Source of the DNA: Cricetulus griseus
Taxonomy: Eukaryota > Chordata > Mammalia > Rodentia > Cricetidae
NCBI RefSeq assembly: GCF_003668045.3
Contig: NW_023276807.1
Coordinates: 233,001,667-233,065,666, forward strand
DNA length: 64,000 nt
Direction of reading: 5' to 3'
Below the pieces are notes generated by a model that was not told the DNA's origin, did no database searches, and was given only the letters and a program-made list of their open reading frames with translations. A program made the position numbers and the translations under genes. Of the stretch, positions 34,381 through 45,784 are shown piece after piece. How positions within the stretch are numbered: position 1 is the first letter of the stretch; each line of letters starts with the position of its first letter.

Positions 34381-34949
34381 CACACAATTTTTCACTCTAG
34401 CTCCATCCACAGCTGCCTGCTTGACACCACCACCTGGAGCTGCTGCTCCCTCCCCCCTTAGACTCAACAAGCACTTTCTATCCCAGTGCACTGTAGTCTT
34501 AGGCTAGCAGAAAGAAAACAAGCCGTCCTGGCTTCAGGAAGCCTAGATTCTAACTACAAACTGTCTGTAACTAACAGAATAGAACCAGGTACATGGCATT
34601 CCGTAGAGGTACCTTCTACAACCACGCTACTCCTCTTCTTGGGACCTCACCTGTTAGCAACACATCACCTCCCTAGGCACACAAACCCCTGGAACTTACA
34701 AACTCTTTTATTTTCCTTGCCTTCCGTGCCTTAGAATGCCATCAAAGTGTCGCTTCCCCCAAAGGTGGCACAATTTGTGTAGCTTTATTCTTTCTGGTCC
34801 AGTGGGAAAATGTTCTTCACAAAACACAAGGAAGGGCCTCCCAAGGATAGCTGAGTGGGAACTCACCACACACCACCAACACTAACCCTCATGTACAAGT
34901 CAACTGCTTCCTCTCACGTTGCACACGCATGTGGAAATGAGTCTACTCT

Positions 34950-35625
34950 TATTTTTATATTGAAATTTCATTGTAAGTGATACATTAAAAATACAACTAT
35001 TGCCGGGCATTGGTGGCGCATGCCTTTAATCCCAGCACTCAGGAGGCAGAGGCAGGCAGATCTCTGTGAGTTCGAGGCCAACCTGGTCTACAGAGAGTTC
35101 CAGGACAGTCTCCAAAACAATACAGGGAAACCCTGTCTCAAAAAACCGAAAACAACGAGAATAAAAAACAAAATACAACTATTTATGGGACATCTTACTA
35201 CATGTATACATGTGTAAAGTTTAAGTCAGACTAAACGAACCAGTGCCTCCAACATCTACTATTTCTTCAAGGTGAGAACTTGAGCCTTCCCTCCAGCCCT
35301 TTGAGCTACAGTGCACATTCTCTACAGTCTCCTGACTATGCAGTAACATGCCAGGATTTCTGACTCTTCTCTGTTTAGCTACTGATTAAACCCCCCCCCC
35401 ATCTCCTCCGAGACACACGGCCTCTGGTAAGCATTGTTCTTAGGAGATCAACTTAGAGCCCACTTACAAATGCAATCCTGCAGCATTTGCTTCTCTCTGC
35501 CTGGATGCTTTCACTTAATAAAATAAGCTGCAGCTCCACCCATGTGCTTCCAATGGCAGGGCTTCATCTTTTCTGTGGCTGACTGCATTCTACTGTATAC
35601 TTATACAACTCTACTCATAGGAAAG
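34950..35625 (-). mobile_element. ancient L1M 3' end, antisense, split by a B1
   Basis: Plus strand shows the antisense mammalian L1M 3' pattern: GTGAGAACTTGAGCCTTCCC, a C-rich CCCCCCCCCATCTCCTCCGA block, CACTTAATAAAATAAGCTGC, CATGTGCTTCCAATGGCAGG and GCATTCTACTGTATACTTAT. The B1 at 35002-35169 lies inside it. Confidence 0.55.
35002..35169 (+). mobile_element. B1 SINE, full-length and young
   Basis: Starts GCCGGGCATTGGTGGCGCAT and ends in a poly(A)-rich tail. Flanked by AAAATACAACTATT (34988-35001 and 35170-35183), a perfect 14-bp target-site duplication. Confidence 0.95.
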
Positions 35626-37124
35626 CAGGGTAAGACAGAATGCTTAAGACTCAAACGTGATTTTACTAAAGGTTGGCAATAACCAAGGGCCATCAAGAAA
35701 GCATGATTTTAGACAACAGACCAAAATACCCCTGGTCCTCCATGCTTGTGAGCCCAGAGAGGGAATGTAAGTCTCCCAGTCTCAGGCTCTCCACTAGGGA
35801 CATACCCAAATGTTCCCCTACAAGCAATGAGCTACTAGGGAAACCATATTCAAGGCCTACATAACAAATCCAAGAGAAATATCTCTTGTTCCCCTGCTCC
35901 CCATAGCCTGTCCCTCACAGAGCTATTTCCTTCAGTGAACAGGCCCTACCACCTCACAAAAGCCACAGGGATATAAAGACAAAAAAAAAAGATACACAAC
36001 TTCCTTACCAGATATGCCCTGTTCTAATCAACCCTCTTGACTTCTGTCCTGTGACCCAGAACTGCTGCCTCCCTCCAGGTCAGCTTGCAACACCACTCCT
36101 GGTGCCACTACAGCTGCTAGCCACCCAGAGCATGGCATCTTTGTATCTTAGGACTGATGTCTCTTTAACTGCCTTTCCACAGGCCAGAGCACTCTTCCCC
36201 CAGAGGCTCCTTCATCCTCACTGCCTCACTTAAAAGCTTGGTTTCCATGCCTACTCTTCCAAACGTCACCCAAGCAGAGCTCACCCGTCTGCAATTCCAT
36301 GCTCTGTGCAACTCATATGTCCTCCATTCATAACAAATACTAGACTCTTCCAGGTCACTGGCACACAAAGGATATGTTTACTCTAGAGACTCACATCCTC
36401 CTCTCCCACCACCCTCCCTCCCTCCTGTGCCAAGTCAAGAAATCCTCTCTGGACATTTCCTTTGGAAGGTAGAGTACATAAAGATGATTTCAACTGGAAG
36501 CCTAAGTAAGGCACATCCATGAGTGTGGAGGGGGCAAAAACAGGCTCAGGAATGTACTGTATTCTACAGCTCCATAGGCACACACATGCCAAGTACCAAC
36601 GATATGGTAAGAACTGCTCAACCCTCAACCTAGAACAGTATACAAGATGCCAGACTTCACTGATGTAATAAGAAATTAGAGGTTATAGTTTGGATGCTGA
36701 GATAGACTTTTAACATCTAGATTCATTTTACCTAGTGAAAGTGAGAGCAATCCACTTACCTATTTATAACCTTTACTAGTTTAAAGGTGTGACCAAAATT
36801 ATCTGGAAATGCCAGGCCGAAGAGAACCACAGGCTAAGGGCTAGACAGCAGTGGCAGCCGGGGAACAGGTGAGGAAGCACACAGTCACCTCAGAACAACA
36901 GAGTAAAAGTCCAAACAGGCTTGAGAAGATAACTTGTTGCTCTAGCTACATCTGATTGGATTTCGCTTGCTTTTTAAGTGAACCCTCAGGTCACTGGCAT
37001 GATTTGAACATTACACCACCCCCGTGCACCCAAGTTCACAAGCTAGAAGACCGGGGGTCCTGTAGGGGAGTGCTGGGAGACTGAATTTCAGTGGAAGTGC
37101 TTGGGTTGTGAAGGCTGTAACCCA

Positions 37125-37222
37125 GGGATGGATGGATGGATGGATGGATGGATGGATGGATGGATGGATGGATGGATGCATGGATGCATGGATGGATGCA
37201 TGGACGGACGGACGGACAGACA
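37125..37222. repeat. (GGAT)n microsatellite, decaying into GGAC
   Basis: About 14 GGAT units, then GCAT variants, then GGAC units and ACAGACA. The repeat gives artificial open frames on both strands, with PSIH or GWMD protein repeats; these are not genes. Confidence 0.97.
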
Positions 37223-37269
37223 AATGGATGCCATCATTCCAGCAAATCCGCCACTGTCCCGCCTCCATT

Positions 37270-37425
37270 CTTCCCCCAAACAAAAGGTACTCGCTAGATT
37301 CTGGTCCTATATGCCGATCTTGAACTTGCCACCCTACAGAAATGCGAGCCAATAAACTTCTATTCATTATAAATGACCTAGTCTTGGGTATTCTGTTACA
37401 ACCAGAGAAAACTACTAAGACAGTC
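37270..37425 (+). mobile_element. old MaLR LTR 3' end
   Basis: GCCAATAAACTTCTATTCAT, TGACCTAGTCTTGGGTATTC and a terminal ACTACTAAGACA match the generic MaLR/MST 3' pattern. Older than the ORR1-like copies. Confidence 0.55.
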
Positions 37426-37440
37426 ATAAAAGTTTAAAAC

Positions 37441-37630
37441 TAGGGGCTAGAGAGATGGTTCCATGGTTAAGAGCAAATACTGCTCTTCCAGAGGACCCTG
37501 GTTAGATCCCCAGCACCCACCTGGCAGCTCACAACCAACTGTAACTGCAGGGAACCTGACACCTTCTTTTGGCCTCCATGGTCACTGTATGCATGTGGTA
37601 CACAGACATGCTATGAAAACACCATGCACC
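37441..37630 (+). mobile_element. B3 SINE
   Basis: GGGGCTAGAGAGATGGTTCC, AGCAAATACTGCTCTTCCAG and CCCAGCACCCACCTGGCAGC, with a normal B3 3' half. Confidence 0.9.
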
Positions 37631-38162
37631 AAAAGTAAAATCAATACTTAAAAGAGTTTTAAGCTTATATATACAGACTTACTCTACATGACACAGCCGT
37701 ACAAGCTATTCAGGAGTTCATGTGTATATTTTGTATTAAGCATTAAGCATTTTGTAAAGAGTTTGCCAATATTGCTTTACAACTATTATCATTCTCTTTC
37801 TAAGGTTGGAGGACAACAAGTTACCAAACGAAGCAAAGTATGACAGAGATGACTGGTTGTCAACATCAGACACAACTCTGCTTAATAATGAAGTCCTTAT
37901 GCACAGCAGAGAGAAATCTCTGTGATGCTCTGGCTGCTAGCAGCCCACCTGCCCTGAACTGTGCAACACTACCTCACTGGAGCCCTTTCCCCTTGCTGCT
38001 GCTGGCAACGGTGGTTACTTCTGTGAGTTCCAGACCAGCCAGGGCTGCATGGTGGGAGCCTCCTGATACTTTTAAAAAATAAAAATAATCTGGACAGAAA
38101 GAAAAAAGAAATGGCATCCATCACTCCCAAACATGGAAAATAGTTACTGGGGGTGGGGTGTT

Positions 38163-38335
38163 CCGGGACTGGAGAGACAGCTCAGCACTTAAAACTTCTG
38201 GCTTCAGTTCCTAGCACTCACTTCAGGAGCATACAGCCACCTGTTGTTCCTGAAGACCTGATGACCTCTTCTGGACTCTGCCAGCACCTGGCACATACAT
38301 GCAAGCACTCACACATACACATAAAATTATAAGTA
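38163..38335 (+). mobile_element. B3 SINE
   Basis: GGGACTGGAGAGACAGCTCA, TGATGACCTCTTCTGGACTC and GCACATACATGCAAGCACTC. Moderately diverged. Confidence 0.85.
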
Positions 38336-38450
38336 ACTAAAAAAAAAATCAGACATCCTCTGGTCACATCAAGTCACAAAAACATCTTACTTTTCAAGTG
38401 GGAAAAAAATTTATACTCAGGACTTTATTGTCTCCACTCCCACTGCCAGC

Positions 38451-38696
38451 TACTCCACACACAGCAGGCATCTTCTCCTGGCACTTCCAGCTTCTCCACA
38501 TACAATAGGCATCTTCTCCTGGCACTGCCAGCCACTCCACACACAGTAGGCATCTTCTCCTGGCACTGCCAGCCACTCCACACACAGTAGGCATCTTCTC
38601 CTGGCACTGCCAGCCACTCCACACACAGTAGGCATCTTCTCCTGGCACTGCCAGCCACTCCACACACAGTAGGCATTTTCTCCTGGCACTATCAGC
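38451..38696. repeat. 41-bp minisatellite, six units
   Basis: Six head-to-tail 41-bp units starting at 38451, 38492, 38533, 38574, 38615 and 38656. Units three to five are identical; the outer units carry a few substitutions. Each unit contains CTCCACA, AGGCATCTTCTCCTGGCACT and GCCAGC. Because 41 is not a multiple of three, each minus-strand frame cycles through all three phases, and none contains a stop. No promoter, splice or homology evidence supports a protein. Confidence 0.98.
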
Positions 38697-39944
38697 TGCT
38701 CCCTTCACTTCATTAGTCAAAGGATGTCACTCCTCAAATAGGGCCTTTTGCTGTTTTGGCAGCCCAGGGTTCCAGAAGGTACTCCCAACAGTCTCTGAGA
38801 ATGCTGCATAGACCCCCAACCTCTGCCTCTGGTGGGCTTAGCTCCAGCACACTGTGACGGTCTCACCGGCCTTGTCATGAAGGGCTCACCACCAGGGCCT
38901 CTCCTAGCCCATGGAAACCAGACCCATGTTGTTAGCAAAAACACAGCTGTGTCCCCTGCAGGTGATGTCTCTCTTGCAGGCATGCAGTGTCGCTGCCCCT
39001 GCAGATGTCTCTCCGGCAAGCAGACAGGGAGGTGTCATGCAGCACCCATCTGTAGTTAAGATTCAGCCTTGAGAGAATGCAGATCGAGTCAACAGAGCCC
39101 AGGGGATCTTCCTGTTAGCCTTCAATGCAACTTGAGATGAGGCAGAATCATTCCTGTCTGACTAGACCTCAAGCCTCATCCTGGCCTCTTCAACCTTTAT
39201 CTCATCTTCCAGATGTCCAGCTGGGCCCTTGCCTAGCACTGGGATCCATCCCAGGTACTGGGGATGGTGGAATGAATGGGAGGGGGGTGGCATCATGCTG
39301 GGGGCTGCAAGTCCTTGGCGAAGCAGTGTGAATGATGCTGCCACAGACTGTTCTGTGTGCAGCATTTTGGGACCTCAGCCCAAACTGGGGCAGAATGAAA
39401 CCTGTTTCAACATCCTGTTATAGTCTTTCCCCCAGCATCCAGTGTGTCTACCTCCTCCTACATACTCTTCTCCCAATGTCTAGAATAGACAGTCTTACTT
39501 CCACGTTTTTTTAATTTGCCTTCAAGAATGTTCTTTTCCTCCTCTGTGCTCCCCCAGCCCACTAATCCTCATTCTCTCGCTCTCGTCTCTCCTTTTACTC
39601 AGATGTTACTCTCCCTCCCCTGCCTCTTTGCTGCCACTGCTGGTACATACTCGGCACCACGCTTGACTCATCAAACCATTCTTTCTGAAGCTCTCCTCCA
39701 TTATGCTGTGTCAAGGCCTGCCCATGAAGTCTGTCTGGAGCATGGAGGTGATCCTTATCTACCTGCTGAAGGAGTGGACACTGGGGTTGGCGGATGGTGA
39801 TTCGGAATCTGAATTTCTGATGTTAAGTGGTTTTCATTCAAACAGACATGCTTGGTGTCTGTTTGACTACCAAATGATGGCCCAGCCAGCTTCAGTCCAC
39901 CTTAAAGCTGAATTGTTCTTCCAGGAAATTGTCTCTTTTGTTTG

Positions 39945-40102
39945 GGTTCTGTTTGTTTGTTTCCTGCAACAGTCTCACTGTGCATCCCAGGCTGGCCTAG
40001 AACTCACTATGTAGCCCAGGCTGGCCTCAAACTGTAGCAGTCTTCCTGTCTTAGCTTTCTGAGTGCTTCAATTACAGGGGCAAGTCACCATGCCCGATGC
40101 TA
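39945..40102 (-). mobile_element. B1 SINE
   Basis: Antisense B1: AACAGTCTCACTGTGCATCC, CAGGCTGGCCTAGAACTCAC and CAGGCTGGCCTCAAACTGTA. The CAGGCTGGCCT block occurs twice, so this may be a dimer-like or rearranged copy. Confidence 0.8.
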
Positions 40103-40526
40103 AGAAGGTTTCGCTAACCATACATTCTGCAGGACTGTGCACAAAGAATGTGAAGAATTTAAATTAATGAGCTAAAGAGGACAATCTGGACTTGGGAAAC
40201 GATATGCATATATTCAGAGCATAATTAATCAGCAAACTATACGTACACTATGGATGGGAAGAGACAGGAGCAGACGGCATGAAGACACTAGGGGAAAAGA
40301 TAAGGGCGGGAATTAAAGGAGGTCAGGGACTGACTGCATGAGCTACAGGAAGATCATAAAAGTTAGGGCAAAATTACAGGGGTAAAAACATAGTGCAGAG
40401 ACAACGACAAGAAATTAAAGGTTGACTTAGGATCAAAGCTCTTTGCAACAGAGTTACACCTAGTGTCTAAGTCCACTTTCCCAAACAACAGGGTTAGGGC
40501 CAAAAGAAGTTAGTTCAAGCTACAAG

Positions 40527-40538
40527 AAGAGTCTCTCC
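40527..40538. repeat. 12-bp target-site duplication, left copy (B1)
   Basis: AAGAGTCTCTCC, identical to 40687-40698. Confidence 0.9.
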
Positions 40539-40686
40539 TGCCAGGCAGTAGTGGGGTATGTGTTTAATCCCCACGTTAGGGAGGCAGAAGGAGGTGAATC
40601 TGTGAGTTCAAGGCCAGCCTGGTGTACATAGAGATTCCAGGATAGTCAAGACCATATAAGGAGACCCTGTCTCAAAAAAGCAAAAC
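40539..40686 (+). mobile_element. B1 SINE
   Basis: GCCAGGCAGTAGTGGGGTAT at the 5' end, AAGGCCAGCCTGGTGTACAT in the middle, CCTGTCTCAAAAAAGCAAAA at the tail. Flanked by the perfect AAGAGTCTCTCC duplication. Confidence 0.93.
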
Positions 40687-40698
40687 AAGAGTCTCTCC
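40687..40698. repeat. 12-bp target-site duplication, right copy (B1)
   Basis: AAGAGTCTCTCC, identical to 40527-40538. Confidence 0.9.
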
Positions 40699-41059
40699 AG
40701 TAATGGTATGTCAGTGAGAGAAAAGAGAAAGCTGGAAGGCTATGAGAAAGCAAAAATGGTATCCTGAGAGCAAAAAGATTTTCAAATAAGTTTGGCATCA
40801 AATTCTCTGTCTATAATATCTTTGAGGTATTTCATTCAAGTCTTCTTTAGGTTAAACTGAGTCAAAATCACTTGTAAAGTCAATCAGCACAAACAAAGCT
40901 GTGTTGAAATCCGAGCCTTTGCCAAAACATAAGTTACAGTGTCACAAGTTAAGTCTGCCATATGGATGGCGTCCAAGTATGAACTTCTGAATGCCATGTG
41001 TGTATGTTTGCCTATGATCTGTTTCGCCATTGCTTTCAGAGCAGACTAAGAAATAAATG

Positions 41060-41225
41060 TCCAGTCTAGCACTGTGGCACCCATCTTTAATCCCAACAAC
41101 TCGGGAGGCAGAGGCAGATGGATCTCTGTGAGTTTGAAGCCAGCTTGGTCTACATCTCAAGTTCCATGACAACCAGCATTACACGGAGAGACAATGTCTC
41201 AAAAACATATAAATAAAACAAAATA
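41060..41225 (+). mobile_element. B1 SINE
   Basis: TCTAGCACTGTGGCACCCAT, ACTCGGGAGGCAGAGGCAGA and GCCAGCTTGGTCTACATCTC, with an A-rich tail containing ATAAAACAAAATAATAAAAT. Confidence 0.85.
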
Positions 41226-41419
41226 ATAAAATAAATTTCCAAGTAAGTGCTCCTAGGCCACATGATACACTTCTACAGTTTCTGTGTGTTCTGGGGAAAG
41301 TCATTAAACTTCAGATCAGGGTCAAAAGGCCCAATTCCACCAACTTATCTGCTTGTCCTTTTCTTGTTCTCTCAGTACCTTTGACTACCATGAACCACTG
41401 GTATATTTGTCTCGTTAGG

Positions 41420-41530
41420 GTCTCTATCTATGAAGGCAGGAATTTTCATGTTTGGATCATTTCTGTATCTAGTTGCAAAACAGATGGTTGGCACATAGCT
41501 GACCCCAATAAATATTTCCTCAATAAATAA
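41420..41530 (+). mobile_element. possible L2/MIR-type 3' end
   Basis: ATGAAGGCAGGAATTTTCAT followed by GGTTGGCACATAGCTGACCC and CAATAAATATTTCCTCAATA resembles the conserved 3' end shared by L2 and MIR. Confidence 0.5.
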
Positions 41531-41814
41531 AACATCATGCTTTACCTTTGCTAACTGGAGTTGTTTCACAAACAAGAAAGCTGCCCTCAGCCCCAGCACT
41601 TACACAGCAGTGATACTGAACCACACCTGGTTACTCTCTGTTGTCTCAGGTCATCAATCCAAACAAAACAATGTATAGAAAAGGAAAACTGGAAGAGCCA
41701 CACTTGAGGGTCAAAGGGTGTATTTTGGAGAGATGTTACCCAAAGAACTGTCTCTTAAAATACAACATAACTGTATCACATATTAGCAAATTAGCAAATA
41801 AGCAAACTGTCAGT

Positions 41815-41990
41815 TTGTTTTTTGTTTTTGTTGTTGCTGTTGTTGTTGTTTTCCAAGACAGAGTTTCTCTATGTAGCCTTGGCTGTCCAGGAACTCGCTC
41901 TGTAGACCAAGCCGGCCTCAAACTCAGAAAGATTTGCCTGCCCCTGCCTCCCCGAGTGCTGGGATTAAAGGTGTGCACCACTATCGCCTG
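41815..41990 (-). mobile_element. B1 SINE
   Basis: Antisense B1 with a GTTGTTGTTGTTG tail, AGACAGAGTTTCTCTATGTA, GACCAAGCCGGCCTCAAACT and GAGTGCTGGGATTAAAGGTG. Confidence 0.9.
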
Positions 41991-42859
41991 GCAACAAATA
42001 GATCTTAACTAATAATGTTTAACTTAAGACATTAACTCATAGTATGCTTTTAATTCCTCAAGTGCCGTATTTAAATCTGTTGGTTTTACACAAGTTTCTT
42101 AGTTCTATTCACTCCCATTTCTTCAAAGTTCCAGTAAAGAGATTTCTAAAAAGGCATAAAATTATGAGGATCAACAAAAAACGAGAGTCGACCAAAGCTG
42201 CAACATTTGCAAATGACGAAGCAGATGGACGAACAAGAACTGACTTAGTACAGCCATACGGCAGCAGTAGGAATAGCTGAAAGCCAGCCCACTTGGACAG
42301 ACAATCCCCAAACGGCTCAAGAACTGACAGCACCAGCTTCCTATGAGAGGCTGAGCAAGGCTGCAACCAAAGGCATTGGGTGAAAACCTGTTCCAGAACC
42401 TCTGAACTCCTCCCCGACCAGCATCCACCATCCCCGCTCCTAGTTCTTCAACTCTTCTTTGCCCCAGATGTCTCTCTCCCACAGCAGAACAAGACTGACG
42501 GCTTATTCTGGAGAGGGTCAAATGGAGAATGTCTAGAATAAAAGACCCAGAAATAACTGGAGGCAGAAGTGGTGCCGTGTACACTTGAATGATGCCAGCT
42601 ACCTAGACTTGCTATGCAACAGATCTCCAAGGTGATGGCAGCCAGGACTACAATTTGCCATTGGAAGGCACTTTGCTGGGGATCTGACAAAGTCAAGGGG
42701 GTGGGGGAGATGTCGGGGGTTGTCAACAAAAAAACCTATTCAGGTTATAGAGTAAAACACAGCTCACAGCTGACAAACCTCACCTACACAGAGTCCCCAA
42801 GCAGCTTCAGGAGGCAAATACACTGGGTATATTTGCGTGTATGCACGCATGCGCACGAG

Positions 42860-42860
<1 letters not shown>

Positions 42861-42931
<71 letters not shown>
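42861..42931. repeat. (TG)n microsatellite
   Basis: About 35 uninterrupted TG units. Confidence 0.97.
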
Positions 42932-43069
42932 CCTTGCCTGCCTAACTGCCTCTGTCTGTGTGTCTGGAGTTCCATCATGTCCATGGAGTCTAACAACCTT
43001 GAAATGAAAATATTCGGGGGTGGGGGGGTGGGGGGGGAAGGGAACATTTTTAACACAAGTTAAAATTGA

Positions 43070-43266
43070 CACTTTTTTTGTCATTGTTCCTTAAACAATA
43101 CAGTACAGCCACTACTCACACAGCATTCACTGACACACTGTGCTAGATATAAATAATGCTGAGACGATCAAACGCTCCTACGATGGTCTTCGAGCACTGG
43201 ATGCAAACATGCACCTTATATAACATACACTTGAGTTTCTGTGGACTTTCTTTGCATCCTTAGGAA
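43070..43266 (+). mobile_element. MER2/Tigger-like DNA transposon relic
   Basis: Contains TTTTTTTGTCATTGTTCCTT, AAACAATACAGTACAGCCAC, CTGAGACGATCAAACGCTCC and CACTTGAGTTTCTGTGGACT in the order I know for the internal part of MER2-type TcMar-Tigger elements. Terminal inverted repeats are not recognisable. Confidence 0.6.
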
Positions 43267-44205
43267 GCATTAAAACCAAGCTCACATAGATGCTGAAATA
43301 TGATAACCGTCACAGGAAACCGTGTGTGCACACACGGATGTTTGTATATTTACCTAAAGGAAGTGAAAAGACAATAGGAAGCTTGCAAAATAAAGTCAAG
43401 GAACTTCTTAGGGAGCAAAATGAAAAGACAAAATGTTAGCAAATGGCGGGGGGAGGGTGGCAAGAATAGGAAAATTGCATGACAGATACAGGAGGAGGCC
43501 CAACATCCAAATAATGGTGACACCAAACAGAATGAGTGTAACAAACAGAAGGAAGAAATAACTCAAGATGATTTCCCAGAACTGAAGAGTGAATGGGCAG
43601 AAGCCCACACACTAGATGAAAATAAACCCACACTGTGAATTCTGCCGTGAAGCTGCAGATCCCTGAGGAGCAGAGGCGATCCTGAACACTTCCAGAGAGA
43701 ACGGTGGGGGAGGAATTCCACAAAGCATCACAGATTCAGACTGCAAAGGCTTTTCTGTGCTGGGAGCCAGACAACAGCAGAGTGGCAGCTTTCCATTGCG
43801 TAGGGTTTTATTTTTTGTTTTTGTTTTGTGGTTTCCAGCTTCTTTCTTGCTTTTCTTCTCCTTTTTCACTGGCATATATCATGATTGGCTCCATAAAGAC
43901 AATTTCTTTCAAGTTTAAACCCAGTTGAGAGAACAGTCTAGTGTGAGAGGAAACAGCCATCTTCAAACATGGAAGCCCACATGGCTCCCTCTTGCTAGAG
44001 GCTCAAACCATCACAACGCAAGCTTTCCCTTCACAGATAATTCTTTAACTCCACTGACAATGAGCCTCTGCCTTAAAACCGCCTCCATTCCAAACAGGGG
44101 CATTCTCTCCCAAGAAGACAGCATATTTATTAAACTCTGCAGCCTGCACAGAACCTTGAGCAGGCAAGACTGGAGAGGCCGGGAGTTTGTAACATAAATA
44201 AGATG

Positions 44206-44516
44206 TGATTTGTTACTTTTCTATTGCTGTGAGCAAACACTTTAAAGCTCACCTACTAAGGAATAAGGACCCTACCAGGGAAGGCACTGCAGCTGAAGCT
44301 TGGCACAACTGCTCACACAGCCCCCACAATGAGGAAGCACAAAAGAGACAGGAAGTGGGGCCAGGTTATGAATCCTCTAGGCCTAGAGACCTATTTCCTT
44401 TAGAGAAACCCTACCTCCTCAGGTTCTGCCACATTCCCAGACAGTGACACCAGCTGAGGCCCACTGTTCAAACACGAGAACCTATGGGGAACACTCCATG
44501 TTCAAATCACAACAGG
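44206..44516 (-). mobile_element. MaLR-type LTR, antisense
   Basis: Starts ACTTTTCTATTGCTGTGAGC and ends GGGGAACACTCCATGTTCAA then ATCACAACAG, the reverse of a rodent MaLR type. Contains CACAACTGCTCACACAGCCC and GAGAACCTATGG. Confidence 0.6.
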
Positions 44517-44904
44517 ATCTGAAGTCAATCTGAAGTCTTAAAAAAATATATTACTTGCAATCTCAAACTACTGAATTAACACAATGAAAGCCTTAGTTAT
44601 TCACAAAAAATAGAAAAGTCTACCATGAAAATACCAAAACATAGAAATAAATGTATTTCAAAATAAACACGACATTTACAGATGTTTTTCTCTTCTCCTT
44701 AACTTTAGGCAAGGATTGTCTCACACAAAAAGATTTTATAACAGAAAATTGAAAGATGAATAATGGCTTGTCAATCACTAAAATATGTCAAAACCTTAAT
44801 TAACCTGTGTCAATTATGGCAATTTTAAGTCAGTGATTATACACAGATCCTGAATCAACTACTTTATGGATGTGTAAATGTAAAAATATATAGAGTCACA
44901 CCAA

Positions 44905-44969
44905 CACATAGCAATAGTAGCATTTTTAATTCACACACACATAGCAATAGTAGCATTTTAATTCACACA
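44905..44969. repeat. 33-bp tandem duplication
   Basis: Two head-to-tail copies (44905-44937 and 44938-44969) containing CATAGCAATAGTAGCATTTT and TTCACAC. They differ by one T in a T run. The right copy leads into a CA tract. Confidence 0.95.
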
Positions 44970-45053
44970 CACACACACACACACAAATTGGCTTTTTCTC
45001 CAAGAGAAAGAAACAGAAAAAATTTCTAGGTACAAAAAAAAAAAAAAATTACT

Positions 45054-45150
45054 GCCGGGCGGTACCAGCCTGTTCTACAAGAGCTAGTTCCAGGACATCC
45101 TCCAAAGTCACAGAGAAACCCTGTCTCAAAAAACTAACAACAACAAAAAT
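45054..45150 (+). mobile_element. B1 SINE with internal deletion
   Basis: Begins GCCGGGCGGT and jumps directly to ACCAGCCTGTTCTACAAGAG, losing most of the left half, then ends ACCCTGTCTCAAAAAACTAA. Flanks AAAAATTACT and AAAATATTACT suggest a short imperfect target-site duplication. Confidence 0.85.
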
Positions 45151-45725
45151 ATTACTAATTATCAGTGTCTAACACTAGTTAAAAGTTGGCGAATGTTGCT
45201 AAGAACACAGCTGCTATTGCCATCATTGAATTTCTTCCCCCAACAAGTATTCACAGTTCAGTCAGCATTCATGCCGTTTCTAGAGCACTGCTGTTCACAC
45301 TGAGCATGAGAACCAACTGTGAAATTCTTGAGGGAACTCACTTGGACTCCCGGAGTCCTTCCTGGCTCAATGGCCTCCTGCTTTCCATTCTCCACCAAGT
45401 TTCCTGATGAATTTTAAGGCTTTTTCTAGCTAGGGGAAACTTATGATGTCATCCTTCCTATCTGTTTCCCCAGGAACTTTGCATGGATTTTCTTTAAATG
45501 AATGTTAGCTACATTGCAGGCGAATCCTGAGAGATAGGACTCGGGAATCTATCCATGATTACCAGAGACTGGAAAATAACCAAACTTCAAACCTCTCTCT
45601 TGACAAAAGGAAATCTTAAATCTTTTCAGAATTCATTTGTAAATTCTGTACATTTGGCTCTTAATGTCTGTCAAATGGTAATGCTTAGCTCGGTAAGCAA
45701 ATCTGTGCTTTTAAGACATAAGAAA

Positions 45726-45727
<2 letters not shown>

Positions 45728-45777
<50 letters not shown>
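45728..45777. repeat. (CA)n microsatellite
   Basis: About 24 CA units followed by a TA-rich stretch. Confidence 0.97.

Positions 45778-45784
<7 letters not shown>

Noticed and set aside
34087..34491. 134-aa minus-strand open frame
   Set aside because: Its central half is the translation of a B1 SINE.
37011..37427. 138-aa minus-strand frame with a PSIH repeat and plus-strand frames with GWMD repeats
   Set aside because: Produced by the GGAT tetranucleotide array; the non-repeat parts resemble nothing and contain an LTR end.
38451..38696. CRISPR-like regular array
   Set aside because: Units are directly tandem with no unique spacers, and the genome is a mammal.
38394..38720. Minus-strand frames of 108, 83 and 79 aa that look like a repeat protein
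   Set aside because: They are the 41-bp minisatellite read in three phases. The repeat is reported, but a gene is not supported.
41641..42012. 123-aa plus-strand open frame
   Set aside because: Most of its C-terminal half reads through an antisense B1 SINE.
42044..42280. Lys/Arg-rich 78-aa open frame, considered as an exon or retrogene
   Set aside because: No splice signals in register, no poly(A) or duplication around it, and no family recognised.
42764..43084. Open frames rich in His-Thr or Cys-Val repeats (here and at 3583-3923, 14546-14854, 23831-24046, 29440-29719, 45555-45929, 45869-46235)
   Set aside because: They are translations of CA/TG microsatellites, open on both strands, with no homology or splice context.
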